Shown here in pieces: positions 7,973 through 17,518 of a stretch of DNA of 35,049 nucleotides. Position 1 is the stretch's first letter, and the number at the start of each line of letters is the position of its first letter. The stretch lies in contig JAOPUT010000111.1 in the NCBI GenBank assembly GCA_025963385.1, forward strand, positions 1 to 35,049. The letters run 5' to 3'. This DNA comes from Mycobacterium sp. (GTDB lineage Bacteria; Actinomycetota; Actinomycetes; Mycobacteriales; Mycobacteriaceae). The notes under the pieces are model-generated. The model was not told the origin of the DNA, did no database searches, and saw only the letters and a list, made by a program, of their open reading frames with translations. Made by a program: the position numbers and the translations under genes.

Positions 7973-9508
7973 ATGACCGTGACCGTCGGGATCGGACCGG
8001 TCAGCTTCGGCGATGTGGTCGCAGTGGCGCGCCATGACGCCACGGTCGTGCTGTCGGAGGAGGCCGCCGCGGCCATCAACGCCAGCCGCGAGAAGATCGA
8101 GGCGCTCGCGAACGATCCGACTCCCGTGTACGGCGTCTCGACCGGATTCGGGGCGCTGGCGACGAGGCACATTCCGAAGGAGAGCCGCACCCAACTGCAG
8201 CGCAGCCTGATCCGCTCGCACGCTGCGGGCTCCGGTCCCGAGGTCGAACGCGAGGTCATCCGCGCGATGATGCTGCTGCGGCTCTCGACATTGGCAAGTG
8301 GACGGACCGGGGTCCGCCGCGCCACCGCACAGGCATACGCGGACCTGATCTCGATCGGGCTGACGCCGGTGGTGCACGAGTACGGCAGCCTCGGCTGCTC
8401 GGGTGACCTGGCGCCGCTGGCCCACGTGGCGCTCTCGGTGATGGGCGAGGGTTACGTACGGACCCGCAGCGGCGAGATCCAGCCCTCCGCCCGCGCGCTC
8501 GCCGAACACGGCCTCTCCCCCGTGACGCTGGCCGAGAAGGAGGGCCTGGCGCTCATCAACGGGACCGACGGGATGCTCGGCCAATTGGTCTTGGCGCTAG
8601 CCGATCTCGACGATCTCCTGCGGCTGGCCGACGTCGCCGCGGCCATGAGCGTCGAGGGTCAGCTTGGCACCGACCGTGTCTTCGCCGCCGATCTGCAGCA
8701 GCTGCGCCCGCACCCCGGTCAGGCCGTCGCGGCGGCGAACATGACGCGCCTGCTCGCCGGGTCCGCGATCGTCGCCAGTCACCAGACCCCGGACTGCACC
8801 CGCGTCCAGGACGCCTACTCGCTGCGCTGCGCACCGCAGGTCGCGGGTGCGGCACGCGACACCGCGGCACACGCGCGCACGGTGGCCGAGCGGGAGCTGG
8901 CCAGCGTGATCGACAACCCCGTGGTCACCTTCGACGGCCGCGTCGAGTCCAACGGCAACTTCCACGGTGCGCCCGTCGCCTACGCACTCGACTTCCTCGC
9001 CATCGTGGTGGCCGACGTGGCCAGCATCAGTGAGCGACGCACCGATCGGTTCCTCGACGTCAATCGCAGCCACGGCCTGAACCCCTTCCTCGCCCACGAC
9101 CCCGGCGTCGACAGCGGCCACATGATCGCCCAGTACACGCAGGCCGGCATCGTCTCGGAGCTCAAGAGGCTCGCCAACCCGGCGAGCGCAGACTCCATTC
9201 CGTCGTCGGCCATGCAGGAGGACCACGTGTCCATGGGGTGGTCGGCAGCGCGGAAGCTGCGCCGGGCCGTTGACGGCCTGACGACCGTTCTGGCGATCGA
9301 AGTGCTCACGGCTGCAAGGGGTTTGGACATGCGCCGCCCCTTGACGCCGTCACCCGCCACCGCCGCGGTGATCGGCGCCCTGCGCGAGCGCGTCGAGGGA
9401 CCGGGTCCGGATCGCTTCCTCGCGCCGGAGATCGCGGCCGTGGTCGGCCTGGTCCGCTCCGGCGCACTGGTGCGTGCCGCCGAGAGTGTCGTCGGCCCCC
9501 TCCCCTGA
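7973..9508 (+). CDS. hutH: Histidine ammonia-lyase
   Basis: A 511-residue enzyme that deaminates L-histidine to trans-urocanate, the first step of histidine breakdown. The MIO prosthetic-group triad is Cys142-Ser143-Gly144 in GSLGCSGDLAPLAH. Most bacteria have Ala-Ser-Gly here; from memory, actinomycete HutH proteins also use Cys-Ser-Gly. Tyr53 (PVYGVSTGFG) is the conserved active-site tyrosine, and the C-terminal half carries the family signatures (NGNFHGAPVAY, QEDHVSMG). AAGGAG lies 11 bases before the ATG. No hutU, hutI or other hut gene is in the window. It follows a MerR gene, which may control it. It converges with a kinase gene, with 15 bases between stops. Confidence 0.95.
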   Translation: MTVTVGIGPVSFGDVVAVARHDATVVLSEEAAAAINASREKIEALANDPTPVYGVSTGFGALATRHIPKESRTQLQRSLIRSHAAGSGPEVEREVIRAMMLLRLSTLASGRTGVRRATAQAYADLISIGLTPVVHEYGSLGCSGDLAPLAHVALSVMGEGYVRTRSGEIQPSARALAEHGLSPVTLAEKEGLALINGTDGMLGQLVLALADLDDLLRLADVAAAMSVEGQLGTDRVFAADLQQLRPHPGQAVAAANMTRLLAGSAIVASHQTPDCTRVQDAYSLRCAPQVAGAARDTAAHARTVAERELASVIDNPVVTFDGRVESNGNFHGAPVAYALDFLAIVVADVASISERRTDRFLDVNRSHGLNPFLAHDPGVDSGHMIAQYTQAGIVSELKRLANPASADSIPSSAMQEDHVSMGWSAARKLRRAVDGLTTVLAIEVLTAARGLDMRRPLTPSPATAAVIGALRERVEGPGPDRFLAPEIAAVVGLVRSGALVRAAESVVGPLP

Positions 9509-9523
9509 TACGAACGAAGGACG

Positions 9524-10861
9524 CTACGCAGGCCCGTAGAGGTTTCCCTTCCTGATGTCCTCGCGGCATGCGGCGCGCGTCTGCCCCGTCTGCTGAACGC
9601 AGACGCGGACCTGTTCCTCGATACCCGCTGGATAGACCTGATCGTTGGGTCCAGGCGTGACGGTCGGCGACGGGACCACACCCGAGACCAGCGACCACAT
9701 CACGTTGTTCGCCGGTGGCAGGCGGGCGCAGTAGGCCTTCTGCCCGGTTTCGCTGATGCCTGCCGCTCCGAGCGTCTGACAGTCCGCGCCGACGAGGACC
9801 ACCGGAAGCGCGGGCGCCGACGGCGGTGGCTGGGCGACGGCCTCGCTCTGGTGCCGGGCGATGAGGATGCCCCCGACGACGCCGCCGACGAGAAGTAGGG
9901 CCACCACGATCGCGGATGCGACGCCCAGCCACCACATTCGGCCCCGAGTGCCTCCGCCGGGACGACGTCCCGACTTGACCGGTGTGGCCAACATCGTGTC
10001 CCCGACGTCGGAGACGTCTCCGTCGAGATGCCTGGCCAGCGCGTCCGCGAAGTCGGTGCAACTGTCGTAGCGGTCGGCGGGAGACTTCGCGAGCGCCTTG
10101 GCCAACACCGGACCCAGCTCGGAGAGTTCGGGCTTGCGATCCGCGATCGCAGGCGGCGGCGCACTGACGTGCTGGCTGATCACCACGGCGGGATTACGGT
10201 CCAGGTACAGGTGCGACCCGGTCAGCAGCTCGAATGCCGTTGCCGCCAGCGAGTATTGGTCGGCTCGGCCATCGAGCGTCAGCCCCATCAACTGTTCGGG
10301 CGCCGCATAGGCGACGGTGCCCACCGTCATGTTGGTCTCGGTCAGCCCTGTCGAGTCGTCCACCCGCCTGGCGATGCCGAAGTCCGAGAGCAGGGCCCGC
10401 CAGCGGTCCGAGTCCATGTTGGCCAACAGGATGTTGGCCGGCTTGACGTCACGGTGCAGCAGCTGACGCTGGTGGGCGTAGTCCAGTGCATCGGCGACCG
10501 CGCGGATGATCCGCACGACGTCGGCAGGCGGCATCCCGTTGCGGTAGTCCTTCTCCAGCAACAGTTGCCCGGCATCCGTGCCCTCGACGTAGTCCATCGC
10601 GATCCACAACCGGCCCTCGTCCTCGCCGCGGTCGTGAATGGCGACGATGTTCTGGTGCCACAGGGTGGCGACGTTCTGGGCCTCGCGATTGAAGCGCTCG
10701 CGGTACTCGGCGTCGGTCGACATCTTGGGCGCCATGATCTTCAGGGCGTCCTGACGCGGCAGCCGTGGGTGCTGGGCCAGATACACCTCGCCCATGGCGC
10801 CTGCCCCGAGCAATCGCACGACGGTGTACCCGGCGAACGTCTCGCCGGCGGCTAATGGCAT
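9524..10861 (-). CDS. Membrane-bound serine/threonine protein kinase (Pkn type)
   Basis: A 445-residue Hanks-type kinase. In the cytoplasmic domain (about 1-277) are the glycine loop GAGAMGEVY, the ATP lysine in ALKI (about residue 41), the catalytic HRDVKPANIL (about 136-145), DFG (about 160) and APEQ, with an activation loop rich in Thr (TGLTETNMTVGT), as in autophosphorylating mycobacterial kinases. A Gly/Arg-rich juxtamembrane stretch leads to one membrane segment (about 310-335), then an outer domain of about 105 residues with four Cys, probably two disulphides. ATG 10861 has AGGA 9 bases upstream and is preferred to ATG 10870. The outer domain probably senses an envelope signal. The upstream co-directional glycosyltransferase gene lies about 60 bases away. 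Confidence 0.93.
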   Translation of the reverse strand: MPLAAGETFAGYTVVRLLGAGAMGEVYLAQHPRLPRQDALKIMAPKMSTDAEYRERFNREAQNVATLWHQNIVAIHDRGEDEGRLWIAMDYVEGTDAGQLLLEKDYRNGMPPADVVRIIRAVADALDYAHQRQLLHRDVKPANILLANMDSDRWRALLSDFGIARRVDDSTGLTETNMTVGTVAYAAPEQLMGLTLDGRADQYSLAATAFELLTGSHLYLDRNPAVVISQHVSAPPPAIADRKPELSELGPVLAKALAKSPADRYDSCTDFADALARHLDGDVSDVGDTMLATPVKSGRRPGGGTRGRMWWLGVASAIVVALLLVGGVVGGILIARHQSEAVAQPPPSAPALPVVLVGADCQTLGAAGISETGQKAYCARLPPANNVMWSLVSGVVPSPTVTPGPNDQVYPAGIEEQVRVCVQQTGQTRAACREDIRKGNLYGPA

Positions 10862-10921
10862 GCGAGGCATCCTACTGAGACAACACCGCCGAGCTACTCG
10901 AAAGGCATCGGCGTCACGGCT

Positions 10922-12841
10922 TTATTTCGCCGGCGCGGTGAGGTCGTACACCGTGTCCTTTCCCACCGTCATCGGCGTGAAGTTGGCGGCCACCCACGTG
11001 GTGATGTCGGAGTGCTCGGCCGAACGGCCGCCGAATCCGCCTGGCCGCTTCTGTTCGGCCTGCGGCGCAATGTAGTAGGTGATCCGGTGGTTGGCGACGT
11101 CCTGCTGGAAGGCGCCGAGCGTCGGCACCGGATCGCTGCCACCGAAACCACCGATCGCCATCACCGCGGTGTCCGTGGACAGCTCGAGACCCGCTGCTGG
11201 GTTCGAGCGATCGATGGCCGCCGACCAGTCGGTGTGCGTATTGCGCAGCATGGCTTCCAGCTGCGGGTTGTCGTCCTCACCCCAGTTGCCGTGCTGTCCG
11301 TCGGCCTGAGGCGGCCCGACCCTGGGGCCGCCACCCTCGTGCGACTGGCCGATCGTCGCGAACGAGTAGCCTGCCGCGCCGAGCACGCCACCGACGAGGC
11401 CCACCAGCAGCGCCGCCAGCGCGAACCGTCGACGGGCGTCCGACGTGAGTGAGATCAGAAGACCGATGGACGCCACGACCGAGATGGCGAGAATCGCCCA
11501 GCGCAGGGCGGGGAGCCAGTCGGCGTTGCGGCCAAGGACCACCCACGCCCACACCCCGGTGCCGAGGATCAGCACGACCAGCCCGCCGCGGCCCAGCCAC
11601 GTCTCGCGCTTGCGCCACATCTCGTGCACGCCGATCGCGAGCACACCGCAGACCGCAGGCGCGAACGAGAAGCTGTAGTAGGGGTGCACCATCGACTTCA
11701 TGTAGCTGAGCAGCAGCCCGTCGACCAGCATCCAGATGCCGAACACCAGGGTGCCCGCGCGGACCAGGTCGGTGCGCGGGGCGCGACCCCGCGAGACGAG
11801 CACCAGCACCAGGGCGACCAGGGCGGCGGGCAGGAACCAGCTGATCTCGAAGCCGAATTCGCCGGTGAACAGTCGTGTCAGCCCCTGCGGGCTGTCACCG
11901 AAGCCGAAGCCGTGGTGGCCGCCGCCGATCTCGAATTCGGCGCCCGCCGCCGCCCCGACGTCGGGGTTTTGCTGGAAGGCGTGGTTGTTCTTGCCTAGCA
12001 CCCGACCGAATCCGTTGTAGCCGAGGACGAGGTTCATGAAGTCGTTGTCCGTCGAGCCTGCGATGTAGGGGCGCGAGGACGCCGGCCACAGCAGCGTCAC
12101 CACCACGAACCAGCCGGCCGACACCAGCAGCGCGACCAGTGAGCCGACCAGTTGCAGCAGCCTCCTGCGGACCGACGTGGGCGCCGCCACCAGGTAGACG
12201 AGCCCGATCGCGGGCGCCACCATGATGCCCTCCAGCATCTTGGCCAGAAAGGCGAAGCCGAGGGCGACACCGGCCAGGGCGATCCACCGGGTACTCGCGT
12301 GCTCGAGGGCCCGGACCGCGCAGTACGCCGCGGCCATCATCAGCAGCACCATCACGGCATCGGGGTTGTTGAAGCGGAACATCAGCGCCGCGACCGGGGT
12401 CAACGCCAGGGTCGCTCCCGCCAGCAGCGCCGCGTTGGGACCGCTGAGCCGCCGCACCGCGTCATACAGCAGGGCGACGGTGGCGACGGCCATCAGCGCT
12501 TCCGGGATCAGCATGCTCGCGCTGCTGAACCCGAAGATCTGACCCGAGAGGCCCATCACCCACTGCGAGACCGGCGGCTTGTCCACCATCATGAAGTTCT
12601 GGGTGTCCAGCGAACCGAACAGCAACGCCTCCCAGTTCTTCGAGCCCGCTTGCGCGGCGGCCGCGTAGAACTGGTTGCCCATGCCGTTGATGGTGATGTT
12701 CCACAGGTACATCGCCAGGGTTGCGACCAGGAGCACGCCGAACCCGATGCGATCCCAGGTCTGGCGGGTGAACCGCCGCGACCGGGTCGGTTCGTCCGTT
12801 TCGTCGCTCGCCGGAACGGGAAGTTCCAAAGTCGTTGTCAC
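10922..12841 (-). CDS. Membrane glycosyltransferase, GT39/ArnT-like
   Basis: About 639 residues with roughly a dozen membrane segments. The first loop has the acidic catalytic region typical of lipid-phosphate-sugar-dependent transferases (GNQFYAAAAQAGSKNWEAL, then MMVDKPPVSQW). A large loop near residues 270-330 is Gly/His-rich (GGGHHGFGFG), and a C-terminal outer domain of about 130 residues follows the last helix (NPQLEAMLRNTHTDWSAAI, AVMAIGGFGGSDPVPTLGAF). Family members move a sugar from a polyprenyl-phosphate donor to proteins or envelope lipids on the outer face. GTG 12841 is chosen because hydrophilic sequence then leads straight to the first helix; the frame stays open upstream but that part overlaps the opposing aceA region. 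Donor and acceptor are unknown. Confidence 0.85.
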   Translation of the reverse strand: MTTTLELPVPASDETDEPTRSRRFTRQTWDRIGFGVLLVATLAMYLWNITINGMGNQFYAAAAQAGSKNWEALLFGSLDTQNFMMVDKPPVSQWVMGLSGQIFGFSSASMLIPEALMAVATVALLYDAVRRLSGPNAALLAGATLALTPVAALMFRFNNPDAVMVLLMMAAAYCAVRALEHASTRWIALAGVALGFAFLAKMLEGIMVAPAIGLVYLVAAPTSVRRRLLQLVGSLVALLVSAGWFVVVTLLWPASSRPYIAGSTDNDFMNLVLGYNGFGRVLGKNNHAFQQNPDVGAAAGAEFEIGGGHHGFGFGDSPQGLTRLFTGEFGFEISWFLPAALVALVLVLVSRGRAPRTDLVRAGTLVFGIWMLVDGLLLSYMKSMVHPYYSFSFAPAVCGVLAIGVHEMWRKRETWLGRGGLVVLILGTGVWAWVVLGRNADWLPALRWAILAISVVASIGLLISLTSDARRRFALAALLVGLVGGVLGAAGYSFATIGQSHEGGGPRVGPPQADGQHGNWGEDDNPQLEAMLRNTHTDWSAAIDRSNPAAGLELSTDTAVMAIGGFGGSDPVPTLGAFQQDVANHRITYYIAPQAEQKRPGGFGGRSAEHSDITTWVAANFTPMTVGKDTVYDLTAPAK

Positions 12842-13039
12842 ACCGACAGTTAGCCAGGCTGACCGTCGGTGCACCTGTGAGGACACGGTGACGCCCCTGA
12901 AATCCGCGCAACATTCCGGTAACCGAAGCCAGGAAAGTGCCGGTCTGGGTGATGAGATGCCAATTCGAAAGTCCGGGCGTGACGTGCGCCATAGACTCGC
13001 AACATCAGAGCAAACTGGCTCAAAGAGGAGCGTAAGACC

Positions 13040-15340
13040 ATGACGATGACCGAACCTGACGTCCAGGCCGGCACACCCTTCGACGAGGATGTCGCTGCGA
13101 CTCAGGCCTACTTCGACAGTCCTCGTTTCGAGGGAATCGTCCGCTTGTACACGGCGCGTCAGGTCGCGGAGCAGCGCGGGACGATCCCTACCGACTATCC
13201 GGTGGCACGCGAGGCGGCTGCGGCGTTCTACGCCCGGCTGCGCGAACTGGCGTCCCAGCAGAAGAGCATCACCACGTTCGGCCCCTACTCGCCCGGCCAG
13301 GCGGTGACGATCAAGCGGATGGGCATCGAGGGCATCTACCTCGGCGGCTGGGCCACCTCGGCCAAGGGGTCCATCAGCGAGGATCCGGGACCCGATCTCG
13401 CCAGCTACCCGCTGAGCCAGGTGCCCGACGAGGCGGCCGGACTGGTGCGCGCGCTGCTGACCGCGGACCGCAACCAGCAGTATCTGCGGCTGAAGATGAC
13501 CCCCGAACAGCGCGCCGCCACCCCGGCCACCGACTACCGGCCGTTCATCATCGCCGACGCCGACACCGGCCACGGCGGAGACCCGCACGTGCGCAACCTG
13601 ATCCGGCGCTTCGTCGAGGCGGGCGTGCCGGGCTATCACATCGAGGACCAACGTCCCGGCACCAAGAAGTGCGGCCATCAGGGTGGCAAGGTCCTGGTGC
13701 CGTCCGACGAACAGATCAAGCGCCTCAACACCGCGCGATTCCAGCTCGACATCATGCGGGTGCCCGGCATCATCGTGGCGCGGACCGACGCGGAGGCGGC
13801 CAACCTGATCGACAGCCGCGCCGACGAGCGGGACCAGCCGTTCCTCCTCGGCGTGACCAACCTGAAGGTTCCGCCCTACAAGGCCTGCTACCTGGCCATG
13901 ATGCGGAGCCTCCACCAACTGGGCGTCACCGAGATCCGCGGCCATCTGCTCTACGCGATCCCCGACGGCGAGTACGCCACCGCGGACGCCTGGCTGGAGC
14001 GCCAGGGCATCGCCACGGCGGTCGCCGAGGCCGCGGCGTCATGGCAGAAGGACGACAAGACCCAGTCGATCGACGACCTCTTCGATGGCGTCGAGTCCAA
14101 GTTCGTCGACGCCTGGCAGCTGGACGCGGGGCTCGAGACCTACGGCGAGGCGGTCGCGGAACTGTTGGCGTTCCGCGAGCGCGAGGGCGAGCCCCTAGAC
14201 ATGACGGCCGACGAGTGGCGCGCGTTCGCCAAGGGCGCCTCGCTGTACGCCGCCCGCGAGAAGGCCAGGGAGTTGGGGGCCGACGTCCCGTGGGACTGCG
14301 AACGGGCCAAGACCCCCGAGGGCTACTACCAGGTCCGCGGCGGCATTCCGTACGCGATCGCCAAATCGCTTGCGGCAGCGCCGTTCGCCGACATCCTCTG
14401 GATGGAGACCAAGACCGCAGACCTGGCCGACGCCAGGGAGTTCGCGCAAGCGATCCGCGCCGTCTACCCCGACAAGATGATGGCCTACAACCTGTCCCCG
14501 TCCTTCAACTGGGACACCACTGGCATGACCGACGATCAGATGCGGGCCTTCCCCGAGGAGATCGGCAAGATGGGCTTCGTCTTCAACTTCATGACGTACG
14601 GCGGCCACCAGATCGACGGCGTCGCGGCCGAGGAGTTCGCCACGGCGCTGCGCCAGGACGGCATGCTGGCACTCGCGCGGTTGCAGCGGAAGATGCGTCT
14701 CGTCGAATCGCCGTACCGGACCCCGCAGACCCTCGTCGGTGGGCCACGCAGCGATGCCGCGCTGGCTGCCTCGTCGGGCCGCACCGCGACCACCAAGTCG
14801 ATGGGCAAGGGTTCGACGCAGCACCAGCACCTGGTCCAGACGGAGGTGCCGAAGAAGCTGCTCGAGGAGTGGCTGGCGCTGTGGGGCGAGCACTACGACC
14901 TCGGCGAGAAGTTCCGCCTCCAGTTCCGGCCGCTGCGCGCCGGCGGTGAAGTGCTCGAACTGGGCATCTACGGCGAGCGGGACGGCGGCGAGGAGAAGCT
15001 CGCCAACGTCCTCGTCGACCCCATCAAGGACCGCAACGGCCGAAGCATCCTCACGGTGCGCGACCAGAACACGTTCGCGGAGCAGCTGCGCAAGAAGCGC
15101 CTGATGACCCTGGTCCACCTCTGGCTGATCAACCGCTTCAAGGCCGACGCGGTGTACTACGTCACGCCGACGGAGGACAACGTCTATCAGACCGAGAAGA
15201 TGAAGTCCCACGGCATCTTCTCCAACGTGCACAAGGACGTCGGGGAGATCGTCGTCGCAGACGTGAACCAGGAGCGCATCGACGAGCTCCTGGCACCGGA
15301 CCGCGAGGCGCTGATGCGGTTGATCCGCAAGGAGGACTAG
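13040..15340 (+). CDS. aceAb: Isocitrate lyase 2 (long, acetyl-CoA-regulated type)
   Basis: A 766-residue protein, the same length as mycobacterial ICL2. It splits isocitrate into glyoxylate and succinate (glyoxylate shunt), and in mycobacteria the family also handles methylisocitrate from propionate. The signature KKCGHQGGK has the catalytic Cys at about residue 211, and the Mg-binding region DADTGHGG lies near 174. The C-terminal part from about residue 600 ([19 protein letters not shown] onward) is the regulatory domain through which ICL2 is activated by acetyl-CoA in M. tuberculosis (known for the family). A purine-rich ribosome-binding site (AAGAGGAG) precedes the ATG. The 200-bp spacer is divergent with the glycosyltransferase gene; I could not name a regulator site there. 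Confidence 0.96.
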   Translation: MTMTEPDVQAGTPFDEDVAATQAYFDSPRFEGIVRLYTARQVAEQRGTIPTDYPVAREAAAAFYARLRELASQQKSITTFGPYSPGQAVTIKRMGIEGIYLGGWATSAKGSISEDPGPDLASYPLSQVPDEAAGLVRALLTADRNQQYLRLKMTPEQRAATPATDYRPFIIADADTGHGGDPHVRNLIRRFVEAGVPGYHIEDQRPGTKKCGHQGGKVLVPSDEQIKRLNTARFQLDIMRVPGIIVARTDAEAANLIDSRADERDQPFLLGVTNLKVPPYKACYLAMMRSLHQLGVTEIRGHLLYAIPDGEYATADAWLERQGIATAVAEAAASWQKDDKTQSIDDLFDGVESKFVDAWQLDAGLETYGEAVAELLAFREREGEPLDMTADEWRAFAKGASLYAAREKARELGADVPWDCERAKTPEGYYQVRGGIPYAIAKSLAAAPFADILWMETKTADLADAREFAQAIRAVYPDKMMAYNLSPSFNWDTTGMTDDQMRAFPEEIGKMGFVFNFMTYGGHQIDGVAAEEFATALRQDGMLALARLQRKMRLVESPYRTPQTLVGGPRSDAALAASSGRTATTKSMGKGSTQHQHLVQTEVPKKLLEEWLALWGEHYDLGEKFRLQFRPLRAGGEVLELGIYGERDGGEEKLANVLVDPIKDRNGRSILTVRDQNTFAEQLRKKRLMTLVHLWLINRFKADAVYYVTPTEDNVYQTEKMKSHGIFSNVHKDVGEIVVADVNQERIDELLAPDREALMRLIRKED

Positions 15341-15418
15341 CGCCGACGGTCCCCGTTTCAAAGGACCTTCATAGCCTCGCCTTGGGCGCACATTAGGTCA
15401 GCGCCCGAAAGTGGTCCC

Positions 15419-15655
15419 ATGAGTGCTTTCGCGAATCCTCGCGCCGCGTTGGCCGCCATGCTCGCACTGGCGGCAGCGTCGTCGCTGGTGTTGTTGAGTG
15501 ACCAACGGATCGGTCCCGCCTGGGTGCACTGGGTGGGATCGCTGATCGCGGTCGCCGCCGCACTCGGCGTCGTGGTGATCGCCGAGCTGAGTTGGCATCG
15601 CGCACTCACCACCGCCAAGTCGGTCGGTCTGGTGGCACCCGAGACGGACGTCTAA
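15419..15655 (+). CDS. Small two-helix membrane protein
   Basis: A 78-residue product with two hydrophobic stretches, residues 9-26 (AALAAMLALAAASSLVLL) and 37-57 (VHWVGSLIAVAAALGVVVIA), joined by SDQRIGPAW, then a short hydrophilic tail. GC-rich third positions favour a real gene. There is no strong ribosome-binding site before the ATG (GAAAG nearby). It lies 78 bases after the isocitrate lyase gene and 28 before an aldo/keto reductase on the same strand, so it may be in their transcript. No family recognised. Confidence 0.6.
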   Translation: MSAFANPRAALAAMLALAAASSLVLLSDQRIGPAWVHWVGSLIAVAAALGVVVIAELSWHRALTTAKSVGLVAPETDV

Positions 15656-15683
15656 CCCCCGCGCGGGTCCGTACGGTGGGGTC

Positions 15684-16655
15684 ATGAGGTATGTCGAGGT
15701 AGCCGGGCTCGGTCAGGTCAGTCGCATCGGCCTCGGTACGTGGCAGTTCGGTGCCAGGGAGTGGGGATACGGCGACGCCTACGCCGCGGGCGCGGCTCGC
15801 GACATCGTGACGCGCGCCCGAGCGCTCGGCGTCACGCTGTTCGACACCGCCGAGGTGTACGGCATGGGCAAGAGTGAGCGCATCCTCGGCGAGGCCCTCG
15901 GCGACGAGCGCGCCGACGTCGTGGTGGCGAGCAAGATCTTTCCGGTGGCGCCGTTCCCGCCGGTGGTCAAGCAGCGTGCCCACGCCAGCGCCCGCCGACT
16001 GCAGCTCGACCGCATCCCGCTCTACCAGATCCACCAGCCGAATCCGCTGGTGCCGGACTCGGTGATCATGCCGGGGATGCGGGCCCTGCTCGACGAAGGT
16101 GTCATCGGCGCGGCAGGCGTCTCGAACTACTCGCTCGCCCGGTGGCGCAAGGCCGACGCCGCACTCGGCTCCCCCGTCATCAGCAACCAGGTGCACTTCT
16201 CGCTCGCCCACCCGAAACCGCTCGACGAGCTGGTTCCATTCGCGGAACGCGAGAACCGGATCGTAATCGCCTACAGCCCGCTGGCCCAGGGTCTGCTCGG
16301 CGGCAAGTACGGCGTCGACAACCGGCCGGGCGGAGTCCGGGCGACCAACCCGCTGTTCGGCACCGAGAACCTGCAGCGGGTCGAGCCTCTGCTCAACACC
16401 TTGCGCGATGCGGCGAGGGACGTCGGCGCCAAACCGGCGCAGGTCGCGTTGGCCTGGCTGATCAGCCTGCCAGGGGTGGTGGCGATCCCCGGCGCCTCCA
16501 GCGTCGAACAGCTCGAGTTCAACGTCGCGGCCGCCGACATCGAATTGAGCACCGAGACCCGCGCCGCGCTGACCGCTGCCGCTCGCGCGTTCCAGCCGGT
16601 GTCGATCGCCCGCTTCGCCGCGGACACGATCCGCGAGAAGCTCGGCCGCCGCTGA
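15684..16655 (+). CDS. Aldo/keto reductase
   Basis: A 323-residue TIM-barrel oxidoreductase. The catalytic tetrad is complete: D54 and Y59 (FDTAEVYG), K84 (VASKIFP) and H117 (YQIHQPNP). The NADPH-binding end is recognisable at SNYSLARW and the late segment IPGASSVEQLEFN. The proteins reduce aldehydes or ketones with NADPH; the sequence resembles the AKR11/YqkF-like group that acts on small carbonyls, but the substrate is not readable. GGTGGGG precedes the ATG. The gene converges with an aldolase-like gene 22 bases on. Confidence 0.92.
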   Translation: MRYVEVAGLGQVSRIGLGTWQFGAREWGYGDAYAAGAARDIVTRARALGVTLFDTAEVYGMGKSERILGEALGDERADVVVASKIFPVAPFPPVVKQRAHASARRLQLDRIPLYQIHQPNPLVPDSVIMPGMRALLDEGVIGAAGVSNYSLARWRKADAALGSPVISNQVHFSLAHPKPLDELVPFAERENRIVIAYSPLAQGLLGGKYGVDNRPGGVRATNPLFGTENLQRVEPLLNTLRDAARDVGAKPAQVALAWLISLPGVVAIPGASSVEQLEFNVAAADIELSTETRAALTAAARAFQPVSIARFAADTIREKLGRR

Positions 16656-16677
16656 GCTCGCGCGGCGGCCTGTGACC

Positions 16678-17442
16678 TCAGCCCGCCGAAACCTCGGGCA
16701 CGTAGGTGCGCTGGGCCCACTGGAACACCTGCCACCCCGCGGCTTCGTCGAACTCGTCGTGCACACGTCCGGCCGCTGCGGCTCCGATCGGCCGGGCGTC
16801 GCGCGCCTTCACCTGCACCTCGGCACAACGCTCCATCAACAGGAAGTAACCGACCGCGGAATCGACGGTGGAGCCGACCGTCAGCAGCCCGTGGTTGCGC
16901 AGGATCACTCCTCGCGCCCCGCCGAGTGCGGCAGCGATCCGCTTGCCGCCGTCGACGGAGCCGATGCTGACCTCCTCGTCGTCGAAGATCTCGTGGTCCC
17001 CGAAGAACGCACACGCCTCCTGTGAGATCGGTTCGAGCTTGGTGACCGCCGCCGAGAACGGCGTCCCGTACGGCGTGTGACAGTGGGCCGCCGAGACGAT
17101 GTCCGGCAGCGCCTCGTGCACCGGTGCATGGATGTAGTAGGCGGCGACGTTGATGTGACCCCCACCTTCGACGGTGCCGTCGGGGTGGACCAGCACCAGG
17201 TCGTCGGTGGTCATGCCTCGAAACGGCACGCCGTACCGCCCCAGCCAGAAACAGTCCGGCCGTTCGGGGTCGCGGGCCGAGATGTGCCCGTCGCCGAGAG
17301 AACCCCAGCCCATCGCGCCAAAGACCCGGTAGGCCAACGCAAGCCGACGCTTGCGGTGGGCGCGGAGCTCGGCGGGGTCGGTGATCTCTGGCTCGAAGGC
17401 TGCTGGATCGAGGAAACCGTGGGTCGCGGGGACGTCCGTCAC
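16678..17442 (-). CDS. Class II aldolase/adducin family protein
   Basis: A 254-residue protein with the zinc-binding histidines of the family: H120 and H122 (SAAHCHTPYG) and H184 (LRNHGLLTVG). NWGSLGDGHISARDP-like sequence near residues 46-58 matches the substrate phosphate/carboxylate loop region, here GWGSLGDGHISARDP. Family members cleave sugar phosphates by retro-aldol chemistry or, in other branches, act as decarboxylases or dehydratases. The residue usually serving as catalytic acid in fuculose aldolase (Glu73) is not obvious, so a true aldolase role is uncertain. It is divergent from the DUF3616 gene with 76 bases between starts. Confidence 0.87.
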   Translation of the reverse strand: MTDVPATHGFLDPAAFEPEITDPAELRAHRKRRLALAYRVFGAMGWGSLGDGHISARDPERPDCFWLGRYGVPFRGMTTDDLVLVHPDGTVEGGGHINVAAYYIHAPVHEALPDIVSAAHCHTPYGTPFSAAVTKLEPISQEACAFFGDHEIFDDEEVSIGSVDGGKRIAAALGGARGVILRNHGLLTVGSTVDSAVGYFLLMERCAEVQVKARDARPIGAAAAGRVHDEFDEAAGWQVFQWAQRTYVPEVSAG

Positions 17443-17518
17443 CCTTTCACGCTAGGCCAGCCGCCCACGCGCTGCATATCCTGAGCTCGACCGGCGATGG
17501 CGGGCAGGGGAGGACGGT

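Noticed and set aside
12842..13039. Possible RamB- or GlxR-type site before the isocitrate lyase gene
   Set aside because: GAGC/GCTC around AAACTG near 13008-13021 does not match those consensus sites well enough to name.
12842..13945. Upstream extension of the GT39 reading frame
   Set aside because: It is antisense to the isocitrate lyase gene and adds a low-complexity, non-family sequence.
14195..15391. 398-codon minus-strand frame
   Set aside because: It is a shadow of the isocitrate lyase gene; composition is that of a complementary frame in high-GC DNA.
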